A stretch of DNA of 64,000 bases from NCBI GenBank assembly GCA_047967505.1, contig CM106538.1; one strand, given 5' to 3'. The notes beneath the pieces are model-generated. The model ran no database searches and was not told the DNA's origin. It was given only the letters and a program-made list of their open reading frames with translations. Origin of the DNA: Dipteris shenzhenensis. Its lineage: Eukaryota; Polypodiophyta; Polypodiopsida; Gleicheniales. Position numbers and translations under genes: made by a program. This document shows, piece after piece, positions 46,161 through 58,103 of this stretch; position 1 is the stretch's first letter; every line of letters starts with the position of its first letter.

Positions 46161-49100
46161 GTGCCAACATATTTCGAATCACTTGCCTTGGTCATTGCTA
46201 CATACATATGTCAGGTATATGCATGACTGACAACATGAGCAAGTGTCGCACCTAGTCTAATACCATGATGAAACTTGGGAGTCTCCCCCCTATGCATATG
46301 GACCATGTGTCCATAGCTATTTTCGCTTGCCTTATGGTCCTACCCCTAGCCCCTAGCCTCCCATAAGAAGTCCTCGCTCCTTTAAAAAAATTTTGATGGG
46401 GCCATGTGAGGCCTCTTTGCTCTGGCCTTTATATGCCTTGTCATCTAATCAACCCACTTGTATGTTGGATTATGCTTTGTGTTATTGCCACATGTCAGCA
46501 CGATCATGACAATCACATGAGGGCCTCCCTTATGTTTCAAAATTCCCCTCATGGATTTTGTAGTTTTCTATGTATGCTCAAAAGTAATTTGATTTCGTTG
46601 CTAAATTAATAAGTTCTAATTAGTGCTTAGTCCTTTCTTGGTAATTTTTAAAGCTATACTCAAACGTTTTTGAAAATTAAGTGTGAGTAAGAAGGCCCCA
46701 TGTAGGTCACTAAATTTTATAAATCTCCAATGTTTGTGCATGTAAACTCAGTCCAAGACAACCCTTTGTTATCTTCTTCCTCTATTTTTGATATGAACAA
46801 GTACTTATATAGTTTGTTACCTTTAGTAAAATTTGCCAAATTTTTAAAAAGGGAATGAGATTGTAGACTTGCCTTGATTTTATGGATATGGGATGTGACA
46901 AAGACCATTGACACTAGAGAAGTTGGTTATGCCTTCCTCGAAAGCTGTAAAAACGTGAAAGCATCATATATTCCCATAATTTTTATGGGTTTTAATCATG
47001 AATTTGGTTGAAAGCTTTCTATCTAGGTTATCTTTCTCCATTTATTCAATGGCCAAGTTTTTCTTAATAAGTTGCTAACTCAATGCTATCCCATATTCAA
47101 TTGTGTGTTTGCTCCTTTCATTTTGTTAATTGTTGCCTCTATTCTTAGTTTTCAGCATTCACTCTTATCTTAATTATGATAGTTTACGCATTCAATATTT
47201 TGTTACTCTTGAAGATTTTCTTCTATTTTGGGATTTATTTTCAATTAGGAGCTTGATTTATCTCAACTTTGGTGGTTGTTATAGTTAATAGTTTTGCCAC
47301 TTTTAATTGACAACAAAGTGGTAAGAAAGGCGCTTTTTGTAGGTGGTGGCTTTTTCAGTTGGGATTCTTTCTTTTGTTTGATCACATTTTTGTTGAGATA
47401 ACTCTTTGTTTGGAGTTTCTAGAGTTCTAGTTGGTTGCCATTATAGGTATAGATTACCGATTGAATGGTTGTGCCCACATGCTAGATGTTTCTTATTCTT
47501 CTTAAGATTTTAAGGGAGGGAGCAGGGGTGAGGGACTGAACAAGGGGCACGTTGAAATATTCTTAATTTTTAATATTGTAACTTTTCACATGTTTTCCAT
47601 CCCCAATAACAACGTTGGGCTTTTTTGTATTGGGAGTAGGCTTTCTTGTGTCAAGATCTATAGGTTTCAAATTAGTCTTATGAGTATCGTATTAGAGTTG
47701 GTACGATTATGTGGATTGGTCTTGGTATTATTTGTACATTGTACTTTATAAAACTTTGTTGGGTTTTTAATTCTTGGACCTTTGTATCATTGTTGCTCAA
47801 GATGATTTTGGGATTGAAGCTACTCAATTCCCAGGTTTATTCATGGGTTTTGATTCCTACCATAACATTGGCATCAACCCTAGTTCGTTATTTGTGCAAA
47901 TGCTAAAAATGTGTATTATGAGCTTACAAAGCCCTTGATTTATATAAGGGTTTACTATTAATGTGGGGGTAGTTCTTAGTTTTTCACAACCTTTTTGCAT
48001 TGCAAACTCGTGAGTTCCTTTACAATGCTTCACTACCATTCGATTTATACTTCTTATATTTTCTAATGTATACCATAGGCTGTGCATGAGATCTCATACT
48101 TTCTTTTCTCTTTGTAGCTTTTAGTAAAGCACAATTCCAAGATCTAAGTCTAGGAAATTAAAATCCCTTCAAATATTTATTGATAATGCTAAATAGTTTA
48201 AGTACTATATATATGAAAATTCAGTCAATTGGCTAAGGATAGGACAAAATCTGCATATTTTGTCCATGTAATTCCTTCAATAAGCTACTTCCTTTCAAAA
48301 CCAACCCTTGACAAGATTCTTTTTATTTTAAATGGATTAATATCAATCCCATTATTTTTGAACCATGGTCATGCCATCTATTTTGATGTTTTCCTTCATT
48401 TAACATCTGCAAATTGCATGGTAGGATAATTATATTTATCTTATGTCCACACCAACAAGGTGATCAATTCAAAATGCTATATTGCATTTTTACATGGATT
48501 ACCTATTATTGAGATACATGTCTTTGTGTGGTTTTAAGATTGCATGACATGAAAGAAAATTTTAGCTAACATGGTTGTATCCCCCCTTAGTTGAGGGTAT
48601 ATATCATATATGTTGTAACTTGTTACACAAAATTTGTCAACACATATTCAGATTTTGGGTTCATTTCCAGTAATGAAACATATTTGGCCTTCATCTTTCT
48701 TACAAAGGATGTGCCCTTTGATGATATATTAGTATTAATGATTTTCTTGACTATCTCAAATTTTCATACAGTAACTAGGAAATTGCAATCAATTAACTCT
48801 ACTAGATAACATCACAAGCTTATTATTGGTATATACTCCAAATTTTTTGCACAATTTTATTGAAGAAAAATGATTTTCACATGGATTGATATGTATGTAT
48901 TATTATCACTTGGGTAGCAGAATATGTACTACTCCCAAGAAAAAGAAGGTACTAAAGAGTATATATTTCAAGTGTGTAGAATACACTAGAAATGGGCTTG
49001 CAAGGTTGGCTCATAGGCCTTTTTGAATAAGGAAACTATTTACAAGAGTTGTTTAACCCCCATCAACATGACATAAAGACCTTAATAGAGTAGGACCTGC

Positions 49101-49302
49101 CCTTGCATGATTCTTTGCAATTTCAAGCACAAAATGAGGTAGATGCACCCACCCATGGTAACTAAAAGAGAGATTTACTCATGACATTTGGAGTCTAGAT
49201 TAGATCCTCTTGTGAAGATTTCATGTTCATGGATTTTGGAGTCTATATTGGTTCCTCTTCTCACATAATCTTTCATGAGCATTTTGGACATGATTTTGAA
49301 AA
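46161..49302. other. AT-rich intergenic region, nothing recognised
   Basis: Three kilobases without a frame showing any conserved motif, or a clear repeat on inspection. It may hold highly decayed elements. Confidence 0.4.
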
Positions 49303-50412
49303 TTGAGGAGTATCCCTAATGACCATAGTTATGGTGGAAATGATGAGCCAAATGTGGCTTGTATGCACACAAGACAACAAACTCACATGCCCTTGAGCAG
49401 ATCAGCTAGAGTGTCTAAACCACCGGATAGGTTTGTTCTAGGGGCATACTATGTGATGCTTATTGATTGCAGGGAGCCTTCTTGCTACAGAAAGGCTATG
49501 ATGCACGAGGATCAATGCAATCGGGAGTATGCTATGAAATCAGAGATGAGTTCACTCATGAAGAATAAGACTTGGGACTTGGTTTCTTTCCCACATGGAA
49601 AGAAAGCATTGCAATGTAAATGGGCCTGCAAGATGAAGGTCATAGGTGATGATGTGCCTAAGTATAAGGCATGTTTGGTTGCTAAAAGGTCAAGTAAGAG
49701 AAGGGTGTGGACTTTGATGAGAATTTCTCTCCCATTGTGAAGATGACCACATTTAAATGCATACTTGGACGTGTGGTAGCAAAGGATATGTAGCTTATGC
49801 AGATGGATATCAAGATAGCTTTCTTGCATGGGGATTTGCATGAGGAAATTTACATGGTGCATCCAGAAGGCTTTGAAGAAAAGGGCAAAGAGCATTTTGG
49901 TTTGCAAGCTGAAAAAGAGTCTCTATGGCTTTAAGCAAGTGCCTAGAGAATGGTATCAGAAGTTTGATGCTTTCATTTGGTCCTAGGGTTTCTGAAGGAG
50001 TGAAATTGATCACTGCCTCTACACTAAAAGGACTAAGAATAATAGTCTGATTCTCCTGGCACTTTATGTGGATGATATGTTATTGGGTAGCAAGAACAAT
50101 TATGAGTTAGATGCATTAAATGCCAAGTTGCATGAGGCCATTGACATGAAGGATTAGTAGTATTTGGCGTATGCACATTACACGTGACCAGAGTAGGAAA
50201 CTCCTCTGGCTTTCACAAATGGAGTATGTTACAAAAGTATTACATTGTTTCAATATGGAGGGGGGAAGGCAATAAGTACTCCATTGCCTCCATATGTGAA
50301 ACTGAGTCAGAAAGATAGTCCCAAATCAAATGAGGAGAGGGCCATGATGGCCAAGGCCATCAGTGGTTGGGAGTCTTATGTATGCTATGATAGCTACTAG
50401 ACTGGACATTAA
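49303..50412 (+). pseudogene. Ty1/copia pol fragment (RT to start of RNase H)
   Basis: RSARVSKPPDRFV and EPSCYRKAMMHED lead into copia RT: EMSSLMKNKTWDLV, KKALQCKWACKMK, then in shifted frames MDIKIAFLHGDLHEEIYMV, SLYGFKQVP, LILLALYVDDMLLGSKN (YVDD near 50070) and VGSLMYAMIATRLDI near 50380. Integrase and gag are missing. Stops and shifts disable it. The adjacent sequence changes to LINE-like material after 50412. Confidence 0.85.
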
Positions 50413-53160
50413 AAACCATTAAGCAGAAAAACAACTTTGATACCCCTCCTCCACCCCTCAGAAGGAGAAAGCTAGCCCTATTGTCCTCAAAATCAAGGTG
50501 AAGAGAAAGGCGACATATCTTTTGTCTCTAAACATGCTTTTGAGGCACTAGTGAATCAAAAAATAGATGAATAAATTGAGGCACAACAAAATGAGTCTAA
50601 AGACATTGAGATAAGGCCAAGATGGTCAAAGGCTTTTGAGAATGAGTTTAATAAGGGAGATGATATGGTAACTAACCTCCTTGAGGAAAATGATTCTAAG
50701 GACGAGCTACCACATGTAGAGATATAAGATAAATTTTGATTGTTCAAAGTAAAGTCTTGGCAATTAAGGAGAATAAAATAAGACTTTCCAAGATAAAAGA
50801 ATCAGCCTCAGAGGAGAGAAGCCTTGACCCTAAGGTTAAAAGGGGCAAAAAAATAATGGTAAGTAAGCATGTCTCCTTCCTGACACTCAATGTGTGTGGC
50901 CTCATAGACCCCTTAAGAGGGGATGAAGTGTCCAGCTGGCTTGGAGCAAATCCACTTTCTCCTACTATTATGGCTTTGCAAAAGTCAAGGTTACTAACTT
51001 GACTCTTGAGGCTAGGCTGAAAGCTATAGATAGGAGGAGACGATGGTTTTATGCCAAAAATGATGAGGATAGAGGAGGAACTATTATAGGAGTTCTTTCT
51101 CGCTTCTAAAATGGTGGTGTAATTAGAGACTAGAAAGATGCTAAATAAAGCTAGATTATTATTCAATTATTTATAAAAGGGATACAATTCACTAGGGTGT
51201 CAATTTATGCCCCAATGTGTAATCAAAGTAGAATTGAAAATTGGGAGTCTCTTTCAAGGATTGGTGGTAATTCTTTTGTGGTTGGTGACTTTAACATGAT
51301 TGAAGATAGGGAAACAGATGGTTGGGGTGAAGGTTCAATTATTAGAGGGACAAAATGGTAGGCTTGGGATAATTTGAAGGGCTCAATTTGATTGGTTGAC
51401 CCAAATGGGCATAGTATATTTACCTAGAGTAATAGACAAACTAGCGATAATATGAGACAAGCAAGACTTGGGAGATGCTACCTGTCTCAAATTTTGCTCA
51501 TATCATCCCTTAAAATATCATTTTAGATACATGTCGTTAATGCTGTCATCTCACAAGCCTAGGTACATGGTCTATGGCTTTGGTACAGGTATGAGAGTTC
51601 CCTCTTGGTTTAAGGGTAACCCTAGCCTATTTTGGCTACAGAGTGTGTAGGACCAAATACAGACTCTTTGGTTCTCAACTTTTACTAAACAAAGATCTAC
51701 TTCAATATCTTGGTGACTAATAAATAGTCTAAGACACTCAGATAGTACTCGGCACTTTTAGAAAGAATAGGGCTAGAATTTGAGCCAAGAGAATGGATTG
51801 TATATTAAAAACTTGGAAACTTTGGCCACAAGGAGCCATCAAAGCTCAAGAGTAGACTATAACCAAGCAAAGAGACTTTCAAACTTCCCAAGAGGAAAAG
51901 ATTCAATGAAAAAGTACCCCTTCTTCAAAAATGTGACTCATCCCATGCTCCAAGCAATAAAGAAAATTTGTAGATAACACAACAACATTTTCAATGGTTA
52001 CGTTCCCCCTCCGTGGAGCCAAACAAATATGTGAAGAGAATGCAAGTAGCTAGGAAAAGAACAATTCAAATTTTAGAAAAACATTTCCTAGAACCTCCAC
52101 TAACACAAAAAGAGCTCAAGTAAGCAATGGATATATTGGCCGATGGAAAGACTCCTAGGGAAGATGGTTTTCATATTGAATCTACAAGGTTTTTTGGAAG
52201 CTTGTTTCTCCCTTTCTCCTTTTGATATGGCAAAAGAGTGTCCTGGCTAGCAGTTGCCAATGTCAATGAACGAATAGTCAAACTTAACCCCAAAAAGGGC
52301 AACAAAGAACATTTTAAAAATTGGAGACATCTTACTATGTTAAATGATGTTGAAACTACAAGGCCTTTCCTAAGGCCCTAGTTTTAAAGATACAATGAAG
52401 AATGGACCCTTCATTCTTCAAGAGCCAAAGTACTCATTAAAACTAGGCACTTTCTTGAGGCCATCGTCAACATATGGGAGGGGTGTGAGTATGCAAAAGA
52501 CATAGGTCGAGATATATGCTTGCTTAAAGTGCGCTTTAACAAGGCATATGATAGAATTGAATGGGATTTCTTGATTCAATCTCTACTAGATATAGATTAG
52601 GCCCAATATATGTCTCATATGTCAAAGTTCTTCTCACAAATGCTTCTACAATGATGTATGTGAATGGGACATGTCTCAACCCTTTACTTTCAAGAGGTCT
52701 ACCAACAGCGTATTCATTCCTTTTTTTCCCCACAACTTTTGATTCCTTGGGATGGCTCCTCCACAAGCAAGTAGATGTTAACAATATCAAGGACATGAAA
52801 GTAGCTTGTGAACCAATACTTTGATTATGACACTAATTAAAAACCCTAAAATACTATTTAGGATGTTAATGGGGTTTTGAGTGTCTAAATTTCTTCTTTA
52901 AGGCCTCAAGCATAGTTATTAATAACACAAAAACAAGGTATGCCACCCTTTGTGGAGAAAACCAAGCTTTCCTAGACCAAATGGGTTGTAAGAAGATCCC
53001 TAAAGGAACTATTTTTTGGTTGCTTAGTATCCCAATGGGTTTTGATATCTCCATGAAGAATAGATGGGAATAGCTCCTTGAGAGGTTTAAAAAGAAACTT
53101 GACAAAGGAAGAGGTTACCAAGCTAACCTAGCTAGTAGGATAATGGTTCTAATCCACTAA
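50413..53160 (+). pseudogene. LINE (non-LTR) retrotransposon relic
   Basis: An APE-type endonuclease region starts near 50865 (VSFLTLNVCGLIDPLRGDEV; FVVGDFNMIEDRETDGWGE near 51275). RT follows: ARVLIKTRHFLEAIVNIWEG, ICLLKVRFNKAYDRIEWDFL near 52520, VYSYVKVLL-type helix and NGTCLNPLLSRGLPTAYSF near 52660-52720. The end has KKLDKGRGYQANLASRIMVLI. The A/YADD catalytic segment expected near 52820 is missing. Such enzymes copy RNA into nicked target DNA. The part before 50740 may be spacer or ORF1 remnant. Confidence 0.8.
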
Positions 53161-53164
53161 ATTT

Positions 53165-53600
53165 ATCCTATAGGCATCTTCTACCTTTCCAACTCTCATA
53201 CTAGCACTCATCTTCTTATGCAATATAAGTCTAATATTTATATATGTTTGCATAAACACATAGTCTAGCTCTCATCTCTCTGTTGAGAATTGTGTAATAT
53301 AGTCTAAGTTTAAGATTTGGATATGCTTGCATAAATGCTTAGTCTGGCACTCATCCCTCTCTTGAGAGTTACGTGATGCAATCTAAGTCTAATATTTAGA
53401 TATGTTTGCATAAAAGCTTAGTCTAGCATCCTTCTCTCTCTTTAGAGTTGTGTGATATAGTCTAAGTTCCATATTTAGAGATGTTTGCATAATTGCATAG
53501 TCTGAAACTCAAAACTCTTTTGATAGTTGTGTGTTTCAATCTAAGTTTAGGCTTGGACGTGTTTGCATAACATTTCTATGCTGAACATTTGAAAAGTTTT
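53165..53600. repeat. 79-bp satellite-like tandem array
   Basis: The word 'tgtttgcata' (one copy tgcttg) recurs at 53245, 53324, 53403, 53482 and 53560, spacing 79, 79, 79 and 78 bp. Each unit also has 'tagtct(a/g)gc(a/t)ctcatc' and 'gagagtt(g/a)(t/c)gtgat'. Degenerate continuation is visible near 53630. Confidence 0.9.
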
Positions 53601-54043
53601 GTAATTAGTTTGTAAAGTTATAGAGATGGGGCACTCATCTCTCTTGAGATGTGTGTATTACTATAAGAGTTTGAATGTAGAATTGTTTAGAGTTTTGGTT
53701 GTCTATGTTCTACACTAATAATTGACTCAAGCAAGAATAGTGTGTGTCAATCTTTGGGACTGTAAATTTATGAAATTGATTGCATATTTATTTGTCGTTG
53801 TTGGCACTGAGTTTGATTTGAATTTTGTTTTCTAGCTTTGTTGTTACATATTAGATGGCTTGCGTGAGCAAGAAGAAGAGGGTGGAGCATTTAGATCTCA
53901 CTCAATCTCAAAAGAAGGTTTTGAACAACAAGAATGTGCATTCTTAATGAATGTTATCCAGGACATAATTGAGACCACTTTCTGTTAGATATGCTCAATG
54001 CCTCACCCTCCTGGTAACCACTAGTGGTCCAAGGTGCTCAAGT
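53601..54043. other. Intergenic, nothing recognised
   Basis: Only a degenerate satellite unit near 53630 was recognised. Confidence 0.4.
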
Positions 54044-54652
54044 TGTAAGGCCCCCATATGAGGAGAAGCCATGTGTGAGCTCGAGACACTAGATGGGGAT
54101 CCTGACTTGCATGTCAGATGACGTCTATCAATGAGACCGTTGATGGTAGAAAGGTTATTGTCTGTGAGCCCCTTATTCTTGCTAGGGCTTGGGGTCCAGT
54201 TGGCCCCCAGCTGGGAAGTCCCAAGGGGGCCAGCGGCCCCCCTAGTGGGGGTTCAGGGGCAAGAGCCCCCGAGGCAATGGTAAAGGGAATATTCCATGGA
54301 TGACTGGTCGGCTCCACCAACTAGGTTGACTGGTCGGCTCCACCGACTATGTCGACTGGTCGATTTCACCGACTACATTGATCCCCGACTATCGCCCTCA
54401 TAGCTCTATAAAGAGGTGACCTCCCCAATCCATTGTATCAAATCAGATCTTCCAACAAAGATCTTCCAACTAGTAGCTCTTCACCTAGTATCTATCTAGA
54501 TCGCCATCTAAGTTCCACTGTGGGAGCGAACGAGTGGATGGAGCCATCATCTGTACTACATCAGTATTGAAGGAGAATTTTATTCCTCTCCAGTTTGCTA
54601 TGTACTCTCTATTCTTTGTTCAATATCTGTTTCGCTGTGCCGTGTAATTTAA
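54044..54652 (+). repeat. Probable 5' LTR of plus-strand copia element
   Basis: It lies immediately before a PBS and gag, has a TATA-like 'ctataaag' near 54405, and contains three tandem copies of 'gactggtcg(g/a)(c/t)t(c/t)cacc' with 'gacta' spacers at 54301-54380. The TG start at 54044 and the end before 54655 are best guesses because no partner LTR is present. Confidence 0.5.
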
Positions 54653-54654
54653 GA

Positions 54655-54668
54655 TGGTATTAGAGCCC
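54655..54668 (+). other. Copia primer binding site
   Basis: TGGTATTAGAGCCC matches the tRNA-iMet complement with one mismatch. Gag starts 61 bp further on. Confidence 0.75.
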
Positions 54669-54728
54669 AGGCGGCTCTAAGGATCGAAGAATAGAAGAGG
54701 TGTGAGGGCTTCAACAGCAGACGGAGTG

Positions 54729-57700
54729 ATGGCAATAGGAAGCGGCTCGAGTTCAGTAGCTTTTGTTGCACCAACAATCTAGGCATTAAGGATTCACCCA
54801 CTAGCCTTCACTGAAGGCAAGCTAGATGGTACGAACTACACTCTGTGGAATTTTAAAATTACTGCTATTCTGGATTCATATGAGCTTCTGGAGACAGTAC
54901 TGGGGACTGACCGAGAACCACAAGGAACCCCTGACCCAGCAAATCTAGGGAGTATGATACCTCCTAATGCTGACCTTCTATGAGCTTGGAAATGCAGGAA
55001 CACAGATGCTCTGTGCACCCTGGTTACAAGTACTACTGATAGTGTTTTGACCTTGATTCAGCATACACCTAAGGCAACTGTGGCCTGGAACATACTGAAG
55101 CATCAGTATGAGACGCAAAATCAGACAAGGATCCAGAACCTAGAGAATCAGCTTGGAACTGAGAAGTTTAATGAAGGAAAGATAGCGAAGGCGTTCATAA
55201 CCCGAATCAAAAATCTGCGTGACCAGATGGCTGGTGTTAGGATACAAAAGACTAGCGAAGAGCTAGCTCGGTGGTGTCTCCGGATATGTCCACAAAGGTT
55301 TGATGGATTGGTAACAGTGCTTAACACTCAGGTGAGACCCCAACCATTGTTATTTGAGGAGTTCTATGCTTTACTTATGGAGGAGGAATTGAGGCTTAAA
55401 GCTCGAGATGGAGGCGGCAATGGGGCTACTGCGTTCTCTACCACTGTGAAAGGCAAAGGTGGTTCCTCCACCAAAGGTGAGTCCTCTACTAGTGGGGTGA
55501 CAAAAAGAAGAAGTTCGGCAAGAAGAAGTTTCAAGGAGAATGCTTCTACTGCATGAAGAAGGGCCATGTAATTGCAGATTGCCGGGTCAAGAAAGCAGAT
55601 GAAAAGAATGGTGCCCTAAAGAAGACAGATAAGGGGAAAGAGATAGCTAACACAGCAGAAGTAGAGTTGGATCTATTTTTGGCCATTGAGGAAGAGTGTT
55701 CCTCAGTTCAAGAAGCTTCAACCAGTGATTCATGGGTGTTGGATAGTGGTGCCTCCCGTCACATGACCTTCAAGAAGGGTCTATATTGTTTCATGTAGCC
55801 TCTATAGGAACCCATCACCATGATGGTTGGTAATAATGCAAAATGCCCTGTTGAGGGTACAAGTACGGTTTCATTTGTTTTTGTAAATGGAGATGTTAAG
55901 AAACAATCTAATGTGCTATATGTGCCACAAACCAAGAGAAATTTGCTATCAGTTGCTTCCATAGCTGACCTTGACGATGAGGTGAGGTTCAACAAGACAG
56001 GAGCAAAAATTCTAGATAGTGCTGGCAATCTTGTTGGCATAGGAGTAAGGAGGAACAACCTATATGAGCTAAGTTCTCTTACAGCCACCACTAGAGTGGG
56101 CACAAGCAAACTTTGGCATGAAAGATTCGGCCACATCAGATTTGCAGTGCTGAAGGAGATGCAGAAGTAAGGTATGGTTGCTCACTTACCTGTAGTAGAA
56201 GAAATCAAAGAACCGTGTGAAGCTTGCATGATGGGCAACCAATAGGGAAAGGCATTCCCCAAGAAAGCAAGAATAGAGCAAACGCTCCTCTAGAGTTGGT
56301 GCATGTTGACTTGTGCAGTAAGATGCCTACACAGGCCTTGGGGGGATCTTCCTATTTTGTATTGATTGTCGACGACTATAGTAGAGGAAGATGTGGGTGT
56401 ACTTTCTTCGCAAAAAGGCTCAAGCTTTTGGTAAATTGAAAGAATGGCTATAGCTTGTTGAAAATGAAACAGGGAGAAAAGTGAAGAAAATCAGATCGAA
56501 TGGTGGTGGTGAGTTTGTTTCTATAGAGTTTGGAGATTTTTGCAAGAGCAAAGGGATTAAGCGCAAATGATGACACCACATACGCTGCAAAATTTGGTTG
56601 TTGAATGCCAAATGCAGACCACCGTGGAGATGGGGAGGTGTATGTTGAAAGGTGTTCGACTGCCAAACCATTTTTGGACTGAGGCTATCAATACTGTGGT
56701 TTTTATCCTTAATCGGTCACAGCTATACAAAGGCACTCAAAGGTAAAACACCACATGAGGCTTATAGTGGTAAGAAGCCATCTATCTCCCATTTCAAAAT
56801 GTTTGGGTGTGAATGCTATGCGCATGTACCAGACAAAGAGAGAAACAAGCTACAACCAAAAAGCACTAAATGTATCTTCTTAGGCTATTGTGATGAGAAG
56901 AAAGCCTATAAGTTGTATGACCGAGAGGCAAAGAAGATCATAGCGAGCCGCGATGTGTTCAAGGAGTAGCCACATGTAGTGGAGGCAGAGAAGAGCTCTT
57001 CCACTTTATCATCAAGCGAAGAGTAATTCACTATGAACTTGTCCTAGGAGCTATAATGGAGGAGGAAATATCAGATGATGAAGGTACAAGTCACCAACCT
57101 GTTGTTACACCATCAGAAAAGCCATTGCCGTGATGGGTAAAGCAGCTCTACGACCATGATAACCCAATGCCTATGTCTGTTGAGCAGCATGCAGATGGAC
57201 TAAGGCGGTCTTAGAGAATCGAGGGGAAAAGGAGGGCTTCTGCTCACATACTCAATATGGCCTTGATGGTTGAGATTATTGTAGAAGTAAAGGAGCCTTC
57301 AAGTTTGGAGGAAGCACTTCAGACCGAGATTGGAAAAATGCTATGCAAATAGATAGCATCATAAAGAATGAAACTTGGGAGCTGGTAGATTGACCACCTA
57401 ACAAAAAGGTTATTGGCACCAATTGGGTTTGGAATTTAAAGTACAAGGCCTATGGGACTTTGGAAAAGTACAAAGCCAGATTGGTTGCACAAGGATTTTT
57501 GCAGGTTGAAGGGTTTGATTTTCAGGAATCTTTCACTCCGACTCCCAGAATGACCACTATTCACACAGTTCTACTGGTGGCTGCTCATCATAAAAAGTGG
57601 CCAGTTTATCAAATGGATGTTAAATCAACATTCTTGAATGGTGACCTCAAGGAGGAGGTGTACGTGGCTCAGCCATCTAGGTTTGAGGCCTCCCATTCTA

Positions 57701-57875
57701 AGAACAAGGTATGTAAGCTGAAGAAGGCTCTATATGGGTTGATACAGGCCCCAAGAGCATGGTACCAAACAATGGATAGACAAACTCTGTCATAAATTAA
57801 ACTTCAAAAGATGTGCCTCAGATGCTAACTTGTATGTGTACAGGAAAGGTGGAAAATCTGCTATTATTGTTCTAT
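54729..57875 (+). pseudogene. Ty1/copia gag-pol pseudogene, truncated in RT
   Basis: Gag starts at ATG 54729 (LDGTNYTLWNFKITAILDS; readable block 55047-55556) with stops near 54780 and 54980. A CX2CX4HX4C knuckle follows (CFYCMKKGHVIADC, 55541-55582), then protease WVLDSGASRHMT (55735-55770) and the integrase zinc site (WHERFGHI...CEACMMGN). The integrase core has the first Asp (HVDLC) but RSNGGGEF where RSD is expected. The RT start ([50 protein letters not shown]) follows. The protease-integrase-RT order is copia. The frame ends at 57875 just before the YVDD motif. Several shifts and stops. Confidence 0.9.
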
Positions 57876-58103
57876 CACATACGATTGAAAGAATTTAAAA
57901 AAATCCATTCAAAAATAAGTCTAATAATTCCAATACTTAAAATTGAAGTACATTAATGTTCTTTCAATTATAGGTGTAAGAACTCAGACCTTACAAAGTG
58001 TAAGTGCAAAGCATTCATTCACATATTCTCTCAATAGTAAGTCTAAGAATATCAAAAAATATATTGTAAAATTTAACCATATTATATTATGCAAAAAATT
58101 CAA
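57876..58103. other. AT-rich junction between two convergent copia elements
   Basis: 228 bp with no retroelement similarity. It holds a 10-bp inverted repeat (attgaaagaa at 57884, ttctttcaat at 57959) enclosing 85 bp. Confidence 0.6.

Noticed and set aside
53165-53600. 79-bp periodic repeat considered as CRISPR-like
   Set aside because: The whole unit is conserved, with no unique spacers, and the genome is a plant's.
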